This document shows positions 1-8,822 of a DNA stretch of 64,000 bases, piece by piece. The stretch covers positions 1-64,000 of the forward strand of contig NZ_JHXV01000015.1 of assembly GCF_000621625.1 (NCBI RefSeq). The letters run 5' to 3'. Below the pieces are notes generated by a model. It worked only from the letters and a program-made list of their open reading frames with translations. It was not told the origin of the DNA and ran no database searches. Position 1 is the stretch's first letter, and each line of letters begins with the position of its first letter. The DNA comes from Crocinitomix catalasitica ATCC 23190 (GTDB lineage: Bacteria; Bacteroidota; Bacteroidia; Flavobacteriales_D; Crocinitomicaceae). The position numbers and the translations under genes were made by a program.

Positions 1-2
1 CT

Positions 3-311
3 GCGTCCCCTCAGACGAATGGCATGGTAGAAAGAGTAAATAGAACCATTAAGTCTAATACAATTTTAAAACACTCTTATAATTCATACGACCAGATGCA
101 TAAAGATCTCTTTAATTTTATGTGTAACTACAATTTATACAGAAGACATGGCTCACTGAGAAAAGAACTTGATGTTAAAACACCAATTCAAGCAATTTAT
201 AAATGGTATCAATTAGAACCTGAAATATTTATTGTAGAACCAAAAAAGTTTGAAAATAAACTACTAAATTTACAAGACAAGATTAATCAACTTCCGTTAA
301 CAACCTTGTGA
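3..311 (+). CDS. IS481-like transposase, C-terminal fragment (cut by window edge)
   Basis: Only the end of a DDE transposase is visible. The reading frame is open to the left edge; before the first in-window ATG (24) it reads ASPQTNG, so that ATG is internal and not the start. The stretch SPQTNGMVERVNRT contains the third catalytic residue (E of the VER motif) of the rve integrase core, and YNLYRRHGSLRKE followed by KTPIQAI is the usual C-terminal signature of IS481-family enzymes. It would catalyse cut-and-paste or copy-out insertion of its own element. Whether the gene is intact cannot be judged because the start and the left end lie outside. IS3-family membership is the main alternative. 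Confidence 0.8.
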   Translation, partial: ASPQTNGMVERVNRTIKSNTILKHSYNSYDQMHKDLFNFMCNYNLYRRHGSLRKELDVKTPIQAIYKWYQLEPEIFIVEPKKFENKLLNLQDKINQLPLTTL

Positions 312-320
312 AACTTTACA
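297..320. repeat. Possible right terminal inverted repeat of the IS element
   Basis: Read on the minus strand this segment begins TGTAAAGTTTCACAAGG, a TG-initiated end of the kind expected for IS481/IS3 elements, and it contains the transposase stop codon (309-311). The matching left end is outside the window, so this is inference from position and the TG...CA terminus only. Confidence 0.3.
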
Positions 321-468
321 ACTATAAACTAACGACTATCAACTCGCAGCTCTGATCAAATATTAAAAACTCAACGCTTAAAACAAAGAAAATAAATCTT
401 TATTCAACTCAACAAAAACCTCAATGCTAATAACTATTTACTAACGACTAAAAACTATAAACTAATAA
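312..468. other. Intergenic spacer of ACTAA-type short repeats
   Basis: Low-complexity spacer between the IS element and the convergent LytTR regulator gene. Variants of ACTATAAACTAACGACTA recur at about 322-339 and 439-470. This is a degenerate A/C/T-only filler on the plus strand. No gene or clear terminator was seen. Confidence 0.4.
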
Positions 469-1221
469 CTAAATAAGATTCAACTTCTCAATCAATTCTT
501 CTTTAAAAGAACCCCCGATAGGAATGATTTTTTTGGCATCTTCAAGGCGAAGGCTAGGATATTCGATCTGATCAATTTTATCAATACGAACGATAAAAGA
601 TCGATGTACACGAATAAAATCTTCAGATGAAATTTTACTGACAATATCTTTCATTGTAGAGTGAATTGTATAGCGATTATTAAGGGTGTTAATCACCACA
701 TAATCCTTCAATGCCTCAATAAAATAGATATCTTTAGTTTTGATTTTTACCAATCGACTTCTTGATTTCACAAAAATAAAATCGTTGGTATTTTTATTTT
801 CAATTAGCGAATAAAATAAATCGCGTTCTTTTAATACTTCTTTTTCTTTCGAGTACTTATACAAAGCCATTTCAATTGAAGTATGTAAATCAATTTCTTT
901 GAATGGTTTGATAATATATCCGTAAGGTTCGGTAATTTTTGCTTTTGCTAAGGTTGACTCATCTGCATAAGCAGTTAAATAAATCACTGGAATACTTAGT
1001 TCGGCTTTAATTCGTTCGGCCGTTTCAATTCCGTTAATATCACCTTTAAGCATGATATCCATCAGAATAATATCTGGCGTTTCACTCATTGCTAGTTCGT
1101 ACGCCTTCTCACCTGTAGAGGCTGCACCTACAACATTATAACCTAGTTTTTTTAAACTATGTTGTATATCTTTAGATACAATACTTTCATCCTCAACTAC
1201 TAATACATTGGTTTTTGCCAT
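469..1221 (-). CDS. LytTR-family response regulator
   Basis: Cytoplasmic transcription regulator of a two-component system. Residues 5-120 form a receiver domain: acidic pair E10/D11, phospho-acceptor D55 in ILMDIML, the conserved T of YLTAYAD, and K of IIKPF. Residues about 145-250 form a LytTR DNA-binding domain (FVKSRSRLVKIKTKDIYFIE, then FIRVHRSFIV). It lies 6 bp downstream of the histidine kinase gene on the same strand and is almost certainly its partner. Length 250 aa is normal for the LytR/AlgR type. DNA targets are unknown; LytTR proteins usually bind pairs of direct repeats. Confidence 0.93.
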   Translation of the reverse strand: MAKTNVLVVEDESIVSKDIQHSLKKLGYNVVGAASTGEKAYELAMSETPDIILMDIMLKGDINGIETAERIKAELSIPVIYLTAYADESTLAKAKITEPYGYIIKPFKEIDLHTSIEMALYKYSKEKEVLKERDLFYSLIENKNTNDFIFVKSRSRLVKIKTKDIYFIEALKDYVVINTLNNRYTIHSTMKDIVSKISSEDFIRVHRSFIVRIDKIDQIEYPSLRLEDAKKIIPIGGSFKEELIEKLNLI

Positions 1222-1227
1222 AACTGC

Positions 1228-3066
1228 CTAAAAATCTTGCTTTTCAAATATAATCAAATATTTGGTTCCGTTAACAGTTTTTAATTCAAGTTCACCATCT
1301 AATTGATCCACCAATGTATCTACAAGTCCCAAACCTAAGCTTTCACTGTCCTCAATTTTAAAGTTTTCAGGCAATCCAATCCCATCATCCTCAACCCTTA
1401 AGATCACTTTTCCGTTTTTAATTTTTAAGCCTATCAATATTTCACCTGACATTTCATTCGGGTACGCATGTTTTAACGAATTTGATACCAATTCGTTCAT
1501 TATTAAACCACATGGTATCGCCTGATCAAGTACTAAATCAATTTTATCTACTTCTAATTTCAATACAGTTTTACCATTGTAAATTTGATATGAATGAATT
1601 AGATTCTGGACTAAATTCGTGATATAATCATGGAAATTTATAGATGAAAAGTTTTTCGTTTGATATAAACTTTCATGAATAAATGCCATTGTTCGAATCC
1701 TATTCTGACTCTCGTTAATAATCTCTAAAGTTTTGACATCCTCAACATAAGATGATTGTAGGTTAAGAATACTACTAATCACTTGCAAATTATTTTTAAC
1801 CCTATGATGAACTTCTTTTAATAAAACTTCTTTTTCTTTAACAGATTCGATCATTTTTCGATCGACTTCTACTTTGTCAGAAATATCATGTGCAATAAAG
1901 GCGATCTCTTTAATCTCTTCTCCTTCAACTCGAACCGGACTGATAAATGATTCGATATGATAGTTCTCATCATTCAAATTGTATTCATTGATAAACTCAA
2001 CCGATTCACCTCGAATGGCCTGTTTAATTTTTTTAATCATCATACTATAAGCACTCTCCGCAATGGGAAAAGTTTTTAAGAAATCAGATCCTATTACAAC
2101 AGTCTTTTTTAATAATTCTTCTACTAAATTCTTAAAACTACTATTGAATGAAGTTATCTTTAAATCCTTATCAACAGTTAATAAAAATAAGTTCCCAGAA
2201 CTTTCGAATAAGGCATTTAATTTAGAGGTATTTTTAATTAAATTAATCTGCGTTTGGCGATGTTTTCTTATCTCTTCAAAAAGTTTTTTATTCGTTTCTT
2301 CAGCAATTTCTGCCCTGATTTTTTGAATATTATATTCGTTTTGTAAAGTAATATCAGTCAACATAAAATAGAGAGAATCTCTATCCTCATGTAAGACTTT
2401 TACAACGTTGATACTGTAGCGTTTTTCATCCCCTTCTTTATCTAAAGAAATCTCAGTATAAGAACTTGTATTGTTCTTTGCTTCTTCAATTAACTCGATT
2501 AGAATATACTTTAAATTGGGTGGGAAAACTTCGAATAAGTCAACAGATTTATTGTTTAATCTTTCATTGTATAAATCGTTTCCTAAAGAGTTACTATAAA
2601 CCAATTGCGAATTCGTAAATACCAAAATACAAGAAGGAGAATTATCAACAAAGTTTTTAAAACTATCCGCATTTGACGATTCAAAATTACTTATAAAATC
2701 TAAGGCATTATTATTATTTCCATTGGAAATATTTTCAAAAATATAAGCAGAAATAATATTTAAATCTCCCTCACTATCAGGTTCGAGATAAAAATTTCCT
2801 TTAAGAGAATTCGTAGTTCCATCAATCTTTAAACCTAAAAAACTAAAGTTATTGATGAAACCGTACCTGTTTAATTGTTCACCTAAATATTTAAAGTCGT
2901 TTGAATTGAAAAATATTTCTTGTAATGATTTTTGAGTAATCGCAAAATCTTTGGGACAATTTAATAAAGATCGGGTTACATCATCACACGATAATATATA
3001 ATTATCACGTGTAGCCTTTATGAAGCCAAGTTTCTTTTTCTTAATTAAATCTACAAATACACCCAT
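1228..3066 (-). CDS. Cytoplasmic PAS-domain sensor histidine kinase (HisKA_2 type)
   Basis: Soluble sensor kinase with no signal peptide or membrane segment. Two PAS-like regions lie at about 130-240 and 285-400. They are followed by a HisKA_2 dimerisation/phosphorylation motif (EVHHRVKNNLQ, H420/H421) and an HATPase domain with N-box NELVSNSLKHAYP around N524 and G-box DGIGLP near 561. The HisKA_2 class commonly works with LytTR or receiver-only partners, which fits the LytTR gene 6 bp downstream. The MORN-repeat gene ends 16 bp upstream, so the three genes look like one transcript. The signal is unknown; PAS domains suggest a small cytosolic ligand or redox/energy cue. Confidence 0.93.
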   Translation of the reverse strand: MGVFVDLIKKKKLGFIKATRDNYILSCDDVTRSLLNCPKDFAITQKSLQEIFFNSNDFKYLGEQLNRYGFINNFSFLGLKIDGTTNSLKGNFYLEPDSEGDLNIISAYIFENISNGNNNNALDFISNFESSNADSFKNFVDNSPSCILVFTNSQLVYSNSLGNDLYNERLNNKSVDLFEVFPPNLKYILIELIEEAKNNTSSYTEISLDKEGDEKRYSINVVKVLHEDRDSLYFMLTDITLQNEYNIQKIRAEIAEETNKKLFEEIRKHRQTQINLIKNTSKLNALFESSGNLFLLTVDKDLKITSFNSSFKNLVEELLKKTVVIGSDFLKTFPIAESAYSMMIKKIKQAIRGESVEFINEYNLNDENYHIESFISPVRVEGEEIKEIAFIAHDISDKVEVDRKMIESVKEKEVLLKEVHHRVKNNLQVISSILNLQSSYVEDVKTLEIINESQNRIRTMAFIHESLYQTKNFSSINFHDYITNLVQNLIHSYQIYNGKTVLKLEVDKIDLVLDQAIPCGLIMNELVSNSLKHAYPNEMSGEILIGLKIKNGKVILRVEDDGIGLPENFKIEDSESLGLGLVDTLVDQLDGELELKTVNGTKYLIIFEKQDF

Positions 3067-3082
3067 TTTCCTGTAGTGTTAT

Positions 3083-4663
3083 TTACTCTGTTATCTCCTC
3101 TTGATATTCCTCAACCCTAAATCCGTCAACTTTATAAATTTCACCTCTTTTATAATCTACTATTCTTACTATTTCTGCAGTGGTACTATAAGTTTTCCAT
3201 GTCCCGTGTCGTTCGCCACCAAGATACTTTCCAACCAACTGCTTTGCACCATTTTTATGGTAATAAATATGTTTTCCTTTAGCTTCCCCTTCATCATAGG
3301 TCCCTATAAATGCTAACTTCCCATTCAAATAATAATGTTTCCAAACACCATCTTTTAAGCCCATTGTATAAGACCCAACTTCCTTAAAGTCATTTACATA
3401 ATAAAACCACTCTCCCTCTTGTCTGCCATTGTAATAATCACCTCTTGTAATTTCTTTACCTAACGAATCATATTCAACCACTGTTCCTTCCAACAACTGC
3501 TTTGAATTGTAATATTCTTTACGTTTTAATTGGCCATTATTATAATACCATTTCCATTCACCTTTTAATAAATCATCTTTAAAAACTCCTTCTTGCTCTT
3601 TATTTCCATTAGGATAATAATATGTCCATTTCCCCTCTTTTAAACCTTCATTATAATTACCGGTTGACTTTATCTTACCGTTATTTTTAAAAAAGGTTTT
3701 CCATTCTCCGGTATAAATGCCATTTCCAAGAATAATTCCTTCGCCAATTATTGTGTCTTTTTCGTAAATATATCCATTAATAATATTTCCTTCCTTATCG
3801 TATTCTCTAAAAATACCAGATTTTAATCCATTGTCTAATCCACCTATCAACTTAAGTTTACCATCCTCATCATAAGCCCTATACATTTCAATAATCACCA
3901 ATTCATCAACATGACCAGCAACGGTATCTCCTTGCATTTTTTGTAAGTCAATCAATTTTCCTTTTTTATTGTATGTTTTTGAGATCCCACTCTTCTCCCC
4001 ATTTTCGAACTCTATTTCAGATTCAATAGTCCCGTTTGGATGAAATTTTCTCCATTTTCCAATCTTTTCTCCATTTTCATTCCGCCTATTGTATTCATTT
4101 TTATCCTTTAAAAACCCGTTATCGTAAATCTCTTCAGTGATTATATCTCCGTTTTCACCGTATTCTAGCAATAATCCAACTCTTTTACCATCCTTGTATT
4201 GAACACGACTTTTAATTTGACCGTCGGCATAATATTCTAAAACTTCTCCTTGAGCCACGTCATCGACGTAAAATATTTCTTTAATGGTATTACCCAATGT
4301 ATCATAAAAAGTGGCGCAACCATTCTTCATATCGTTCGCATAGTCGAATTTGTTTTTCTTGCGACCTTCGACATCGTAAAAAACCCAAATACTGTCAGAC
4401 ATTCCATTTTTCTTTTTTCCTGTCGATCTTAACGTACCATCATCATAATAGTTTTTCCAAACTCCCACAGGTAATCCATTTTCAAAATTTCCTTCACTTG
4501 CTATTCTTCCATTTTCATGATGAAAAACATTCCAACCATTCGGATCAATTTCTTGCGCAACAACACCAAAAGAATTCAATAAAAACAGAAGTACTATATA
4601 ATTATAATAGAATAATTTTTTTTTTGAGAGAGAGAGGTTATTATTATTATTAGGGCTGTTCAT
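3083..4663 (-). CDS. Secreted YwqK/MORN-type repeat protein
   Basis: About 526 residues starting with a hydrophobic segment (YYNYIVLLFLLNSFGVVAQ), probably a signal peptide ending at VVAQ. The rest is some 15 or more tandem repeats of roughly 22-25 residues with the pattern G.W..YY.NG.......F.NG...G, as in the 'toxin-antitoxin YwqK family antitoxin' annotation. That label is a family name; no toxin is present here. Such repeats form elongated beta structures, here likely periplasmic or surface exposed. It is the first gene of an operon with a histidine kinase and a LytTR regulator, suggesting a linked role, though the kinase has no extracytoplasmic domain to contact it. A run of N (residues 4-9) precedes the signal segment. 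Confidence 0.85.
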   Translation of the reverse strand: MNSPNNNNNLSLSKKKLFYYNYIVLLFLLNSFGVVAQEIDPNGWNVFHHENGRIASEGNFENGLPVGVWKNYYDDGTLRSTGKKKNGMSDSIWVFYDVEGRKKNKFDYANDMKNGCATFYDTLGNTIKEIFYVDDVAQGEVLEYYADGQIKSRVQYKDGKRVGLLLEYGENGDIITEEIYDNGFLKDKNEYNRRNENGEKIGKWRKFHPNGTIESEIEFENGEKSGISKTYNKKGKLIDLQKMQGDTVAGHVDELVIIEMYRAYDEDGKLKLIGGLDNGLKSGIFREYDKEGNIINGYIYEKDTIIGEGIILGNGIYTGEWKTFFKNNGKIKSTGNYNEGLKEGKWTYYYPNGNKEQEGVFKDDLLKGEWKWYYNNGQLKRKEYYNSKQLLEGTVVEYDSLGKEITRGDYYNGRQEGEWFYYVNDFKEVGSYTMGLKDGVWKHYYLNGKLAFIGTYDEGEAKGKHIYYHKNGAKQLVGKYLGGERHGTWKTYSTTAEIVRIVDYKRGEIYKVDGFRVEEYQEEITE

Positions 4664-5128
4664 TTGTTGATAAGTAGTGTTGATGGATTAGGTTTTCTAA
4701 ATTACTTTTTTTTTTAAATAAATTACTAACAATTTAAATCGCTTGAATTAGATTATTATTAATGCTTTAGCATAGTTTTAAACAATTTTGTACTTCTTTA
4801 AAAAGTGTATAACTAATTTTTCGAACTTCTATTTTTTGTGTCAATAAATAATGTTTAAATAAAGGTTAACTTTTTTCATTTATTCGATTTATTGTATACC
4901 TGAAATTAAAATTAGATAATTCAAATTTATAAGTAATTATTAATACATAGTTATGAATACAGTTATTAACAAAGTTAATCTTCTTTTGTTGATAACAGTA
5001 CTAATCTAAAGTACTAATCTTGATGTGTTTTGAATAATATGGAAAAATCAATCATTAATTATGAACATGCATATTTTGGTTTTATACGGTTAAAACGATA
5101 GCTTTGTAATAAATATAAACTGTGTATT
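4664..5128. other. Long AT-rich divergent intergenic region
   Basis: 465 bp between the divergent MORN-repeat operon and rpiB. Very AT-rich with poly-T and poly-A runs. It holds a clear promoter for rpiB (separate entry), an 11-bp direct repeat AGTACTAATCT at 4997-5007 and 5010-5020 (13-bp period), and two TGTTGATAA words (4665-4673 and 4987-4995). No open frame longer than a few codons or RNA gene was recognised. The promoter of the leftward operon should also lie here, but I see no convincing -7 element for it. Confidence 0.5.
5075..5106 (+). promoter_or_regulatory. Bacteroidetes-type promoter of rpiB
   Basis: TTTG at 5075-5078 and TAGCTTTG at 5099-5106, separated by 20 nt. The second is a perfect match to the Bacteroidetes -7 consensus TAnnTTTG and the first to the -33 TTTG/TTG box. 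The rpiB start codon follows 22 nt downstream, leaving a short leader. Confidence 0.75.
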
Positions 5129-5557
5129 ATGATAGTTCCAATAGGTGGTGATCACGCTGGATTTGAATTGAAGGAAAAAGTTGTTGGATTTTTAAAATCT
5201 AAAGGTTTTGAAGTCAAAGATTACGGACCTTTTAACGGAGATAGTGTTGACTACCCTGATTTTGGACACCAAGTTGCTTTGAATGTTGAAAATAATGCTG
5301 GTGTTTTGGGTATTGTTATTTGTGGAAGTGGAAACGGAATTAATATGACTGTGAACAAACATCAAGCAATTCGTTCTGCTTTATGTTGGACAACTGAAAT
5401 TGCGGAATTAGCAAGACTTCACAATGATGCTAATATAATTGCTATTCCAGCTCGTTTCGTATCTGAAGAATTGGCTTTAGAAATGGTTGATGTTTTCTTT
5501 TCAACAGCTTTCGAAGGTGGTAGACATCAAAAAAGAGTAGATAAAATTCCTTGTTAA
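5129..5557 (+). CDS. rpiB: Ribose-5-phosphate isomerase B
   Basis: Interconverts ribulose 5-phosphate and ribose 5-phosphate in the non-oxidative pentose phosphate pathway (cytosol). All family marks are present: IGGDHAGFELK near the N-terminus (D8, H9), the catalytic cysteine C65 in VICGSGNGINM, and RHQKRVDKI at the C-terminus. The 142-residue length is typical of RpiB/LacAB isomerases. Monocistronic: it has its own promoter directly upstream, and the next gene runs convergently. Confidence 0.97.
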   Translation: MIVPIGGDHAGFELKEKVVGFLKSKGFEVKDYGPFNGDSVDYPDFGHQVALNVENNAGVLGIVICGSGNGINMTVNKHQAIRSALCWTTEIAELARLHNDANIIAIPARFVSEELALEMVDVFFSTAFEGGRHQKRVDKIPC

Positions 5558-5618
5558 TAAGAATAGCTTCTTAAAATTTAAAAGGATTGAAACTGTTATT
5601 GAGGATGGAGTTAGTTAA

Positions 5619-6920
5619 TTATTTAACTTTCTCTTGAATTAAATCAGTTATCAACAAGTTGGTTTCACTCACAAAATGTGTATAATATTCTCCAGTACCC
5701 GGACCATTAAAGCCAGTATGGATATGTCGAATAATGCCTTGTTTATCGATAATGAAAAGGGTAGGAAAAGAAATAATTTTATTGACCATCGGGAATAGTT
5801 CTGAAGCAATGTCTTTAGAAGCTTTTCCTGCGATTAAAAAAGTAAAATCAAGCCCTAAACTTTCTTTGTAGATATTAACTTTAGCGGCAGACTCACTTTG
5901 TGAATTTCCCATTTCGAATGCAAGGGATATAATTTCAATATCGTCACCAAAGTTTTTAGCTACAGTTTTTAAATAATTGTTTTCATCTAAACAATTCGGA
6001 CACCAAGTTCCCATCAATTGTACTAGTGTGACTTTGTTTTTTGTTTCTTGATTCGGGTAGGTATAAATATTATTATCTAAATCCGGTATACTAAAATTTA
6101 ATTCTTCTTCATTTACTAAGTAGGTTAGATCGAATGGATTTGTTAATTCAAATGTTTCATTTCTTACAGCAAACCAATCAACTTGGAAATGATTACCTGA
6201 ATAAAATTTACCATATAAAGTATCGTTAACTAATTTAGCATTGAACAAATAAGCATGTACACCATCAAAAGTAGAAAGATGCAATGTATCATGAGAAATT
6301 CCACCCTCTAAATATCTATAATCTCCAGTTTCGGTCATGAAAGTACCTTTGATATTTTTAATTTTATTAGAATTTTTTGTAGCGTAAGGTTCGTCAATGG
6401 TATTGAACAAACCAATTGCTTTTGTTGGACCAGAGTTATAATTAAAAGTGACTTCCCATTTTCCAATAATATCTATTGTTGGATCGATTTTTTTAAAACG
6501 TGGTTGATAGGTATGATATGAAATGAATGGTATGGAATAAGATGTTCCACGGTTATAATTAAACCAAGCACCTTGAATTGTATCAGGGTGAACAATTTTA
6601 CATTTGAGTTCACTATTGAATAATTCAATTTTGACAAAAATAGAATCGTTCCGTCTTTCAATTTTATTTAAAGGTATGCGTTCTTCAGCATTGTATATTA
6701 TCAGTTGACTTGGATCTGTTTCGTCAAAATAAAAAGTTACAGGTAATACTTGATTCTCCGTTAATTGGAATTCGGTATGCCAAAAGTTCTTACGTTCATC
6801 TGCTTTTGCAAATATACCCGTAAATAAAGTAAATATTAAGAGCAATAATTGTAAAGAAGACATCGTTTTGACAGGGAGTAAGGACATATTTTGCTTATTT
6901 TTAAGCGTTTTATTGGGCAT
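5619..6920 (-). CDS. TlpA-like thiol-disulfide protein with long N-terminal domain
   Basis: Secreted or lipoprotein-like thioredoxin-fold protein. The C-terminal domain (about 265-430) carries the redox motif WCPNC (306-310) in LMGTWCPNCLDE and the cis-proline loop SFPTLFIIDKQG. The N-terminal 220 residues resemble the DUF4369-like or beta-rich extension of Bacteroidetes TlpA/ResA proteins and are less conserved. The signal segment is VKTMSSLQLLLLIFTLFTG. The longest frame starts at 6920, but Met12 (ATG at 6887) places the signal peptide at the N-terminus, and a weak -7-like element (TATCTTTA, 6921-6928 minus) abuts 6920, so 6887 may be the true start. Likely role: reducing disulfides of envelope proteins or cytochromes. 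Confidence 0.85.
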   Translation of the reverse strand: MPNKTLKNKQNMSLLPVKTMSSLQLLLLIFTLFTGIFAKADERKNFWHTEFQLTENQVLPVTFYFDETDPSQLIIYNAEERIPLNKIERRNDSIFVKIELFNSELKCKIVHPDTIQGAWFNYNRGTSYSIPFISYHTYQPRFKKIDPTIDIIGKWEVTFNYNSGPTKAIGLFNTIDEPYATKNSNKIKNIKGTFMTETGDYRYLEGGISHDTLHLSTFDGVHAYLFNAKLVNDTLYGKFYSGNHFQVDWFAVRNETFELTNPFDLTYLVNEEELNFSIPDLDNNIYTYPNQETKNKVTLVQLMGTWCPNCLDENNYLKTVAKNFGDDIEIISLAFEMGNSQSESAAKVNIYKESLGLDFTFLIAGKASKDIASELFPMVNKIISFPTLFIIDKQGIIRHIHTGFNGPGTGEYYTHFVSETNLLITDLIQEKVK

Positions 6921-6988
6921 TAAAGATATGTAATAATTATTTATTTAATGTGATATGCAACTTTTATGGTGAATAATAAGTTTTGTAA

Positions 6989-7552
6989 ATGGAAAGTGTG
7001 TTTATGACGGAAGAACAATTAGTAAAGAAATGTGTTTCCGGCGATGCAACAGCCCAAAAAGCGTTCTATGATTTATATGCGAATAAAATGATGGGGGTTT
7101 GTCTAAGGTACATGAAAGACCATGATGAAGCTCAAGATGTTTTACAAGACGGTTTTATAAAAGTTTTTAATAAACTGCCTGACTTTGTAAGCAAAGGTTC
7201 ATTAGAGGGTTGGGTGCGAAGAATAATGGTTAACACCGCGCTTGATCAATATAGAAAAAATTTGAAATTCCAAAAGAATGTTGAAATTGATTCTGTTGAT
7301 TATAAACTGGAAAAAAGCCAATTTATTTTAGAGACTATCCACGCAGAAGATTTATTAAAAATAATTCGAACGATACCAGAAGGTTATCGGGTTGTTTTTA
7401 ATTTATTTGCGATTGAAGGTTATTCGCATAAAGAAATTGCAGAAAGGCTAGGGGTGACGGAAAGTACTTCAAAATCGCAGTACTCAAGGGCGAAAAAAAT
7501 GTTGAGAAAACTATTAGTTGATAATAATTTAGTAGAAGCAGGTGAAAGATAA
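6989..7552 (+). CDS. ECF-family RNA polymerase sigma factor
   Basis: 187-residue sigma-70 factor with only regions 2 and 4. Region 2 is FYDLYANKMMGVCLRYMKDHDEAQDVLQDGFIKVF (about 26-60, key acidic DEAQDVLQ). Region 4 is a helix-turn-helix, GYSHKEIAERLGVTEST followed by SQYSRAKKMLRKLL. Length and order match ECF sigma factors. The translated start may be Met1 or Met6 (MTEEQ). Its last 11 bases overlap the start of the next gene, which encodes a membrane protein; such pairs usually are sigma factor and regulator. Regulon unknown. Confidence 0.93.
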   Translation: MESVFMTEEQLVKKCVSGDATAQKAFYDLYANKMMGVCLRYMKDHDEAQDVLQDGFIKVFNKLPDFVSKGSLEGWVRRIMVNTALDQYRKNLKFQKNVEIDSVDYKLEKSQFILETIHAEDLLKIIRTIPEGYRVVFNLFAIEGYSHKEIAERLGVTESTSKSQYSRAKKMLRKLLVDNNLVEAGER

Positions 7553-8681
7553 TTTTAATATTGAAGAGCTTTTTAAGGATAAGTTTGATTCTTTTGAAAG
7601 TGAAGTAAGTCCAGATTTATGGGCGAACATTCAGCAAGGTATTAATGCACCCGGAGCAGGAACTGCTGCCGTTAGTGCAAGTAAAACAGGATTATCCATT
7701 TTGGCTAAAACTGCTATTATTACAGGTGGTTTATTAACTGCAGGTATCGCAGGATATTATTTTTATCCTGAAGAAACACCTACAGAAAATTTATTTGTTG
7801 AGCATGTTGTTCCATCAAATCCGAGTACAATTAGTGAAGATATTCCAGCAGATGTTTATGAAATGGATGCGGATGTTATTCATGTCCAAAATGAGAATGA
7901 TCCTATAATTCACCAGAATAAAGCATCAATAGAAAAAGAATTAAGAGAAGAAAATCGCAAAACCGATTCTATTGGTAATCTTGATAAATCAGACATCAAT
8001 AATAAAGCGGATAAAACGGTTAATCCTTCAAACAATAAATCTTCGGATAAACAAAACGGTAACAATAAGAATGTAACTGTTGTAAATGATAATAATATTA
8101 TTGTTGAAGATCCTAAAGTTGATGCAAAAGTAGCACCAGACAAAAAGGTTATCGATCAAGATCTACCTACCGGAAGAATGACTTATAGTACAACAGAAAA
8201 ATCTACTATAACAACTTATACTTTTAGTGCAAACGCGAGCAATTATAACAGTATCAAATGGGAACTGAGTAATGGTAAAACATTCGAAGGCGAAACATTA
8301 CAATATTGTTTCGCAAGCCCAGGGAAATATCAAGTTAAAATGATTGTAATTGGAGATTCTGAAATTTATGAAGAAGTTCAGGAAATAAAGATTGAAGCAA
8401 AATCTTCAATTGATAATTTACCGAATGTAATTACGCCTAACGGGGATAGAATTAATGATTATTTTGAAATTGAATCGACTGAAATCGTTAAGTTTTATAT
8501 CGTAATTACTGATCAATCAGGTCAATCGATGTTCGAATCAAGTGATGTTGATTTTAGATGGAATGGTACTGATATGTCTGGAAATCAATTAGATGTAGGA
8601 ACTTATCGCTATATGATTGTTGCTGAAGGAAGTGACGGTAGTGTCTTTAAATTACCAGGAGCAATACATATCCAAAAATAA
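7542..8681 (+). CDS. Sigma-linked membrane protein with PKD-like and T9SS type B C-terminal domains
   Basis: Starts with GTG (7542), overlapping the sigma gene by 11 bp. Residues 1-50 are cytoplasmic in predicted topology, with FDSFESEVSPDLWANIQQG, a short motif typical of proteins paired with Bacteroidetes ECF sigma factors. One membrane segment (about 53-73, AIITGGLLTAGIAGYYF) follows, then an Asn/Lys/Asp-rich linker (about 110-200), a PKD-like domain (about 215-285, W.L..GKTFEGETL.Y.F..PGKYQVKM), and a gliding-motility/T9SS type B domain (about 294-379, NVITPNGDRINDYF ... WNGTDMSGNQLDVGTYRYMI). By position it is a candidate anti-sigma factor. The CTD at the end of an inner-membrane protein without cleavable signal is odd. 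Confidence 0.8.
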   Translation: MKDNFNIEELFKDKFDSFESEVSPDLWANIQQGINAPGAGTAAVSASKTGLSILAKTAIITGGLLTAGIAGYYFYPEETPTENLFVEHVVPSNPSTISEDIPADVYEMDADVIHVQNENDPIIHQNKASIEKELREENRKTDSIGNLDKSDINNKADKTVNPSNNKSSDKQNGNNKNVTVVNDNNIIVEDPKVDAKVAPDKKVIDQDLPTGRMTYSTTEKSTITTYTFSANASNYNSIKWELSNGKTFEGETLQYCFASPGKYQVKMIVIGDSEIYEEVQEIKIEAKSSIDNLPNVITPNGDRINDYFEIESTEIVKFYIVITDQSGQSMFESSDVDFRWNGTDMSGNQLDVGTYRYMIVAEGSDGSVFKLPGAIHIQK

Positions 8682-8700
8682 TAACTTATAATTATCTAAA

Positions 8701-8733
8701 AGAGGGCCTAGTTTATACTAGGCCTTTTTTTTT
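8701..8733 (+). terminator. Rho-independent terminator after the sigma operon
   Basis: Perfect 7-bp stem GGCCTAG (8705-8711) / CTAGGCC (8718-8724), loop TTTATA, followed by nine T (8725-8733); G-T and A-T pairs extend the stem. Lies 20 bp after the stop codon at 8681. Confidence 0.9.
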
Positions 8734-8822
8734 GCGAATTATTATCAACACCTTACGGATAATAAGTAAGTGATGGGTAATGGTTGAGAGCAACTTCCTT
8801 TATGCTATTTTAGTATTTTTAT

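Noticed and set aside
3083-4663. Toxin-antitoxin system (YwqK 'antitoxin' name)
   Set aside because: The name is a repeat-family label; no toxin gene is adjacent and the protein is predicted to be exported.
4665-4995. TGTTGATAA words (4665-4673, 4987-4995) as DnaA boxes of an origin
   Set aside because: They differ from TTATCCACA at the conserved sixth base, are only two and widely spaced, and no dnaA or dnaN lies nearby. An origin cannot be supported.
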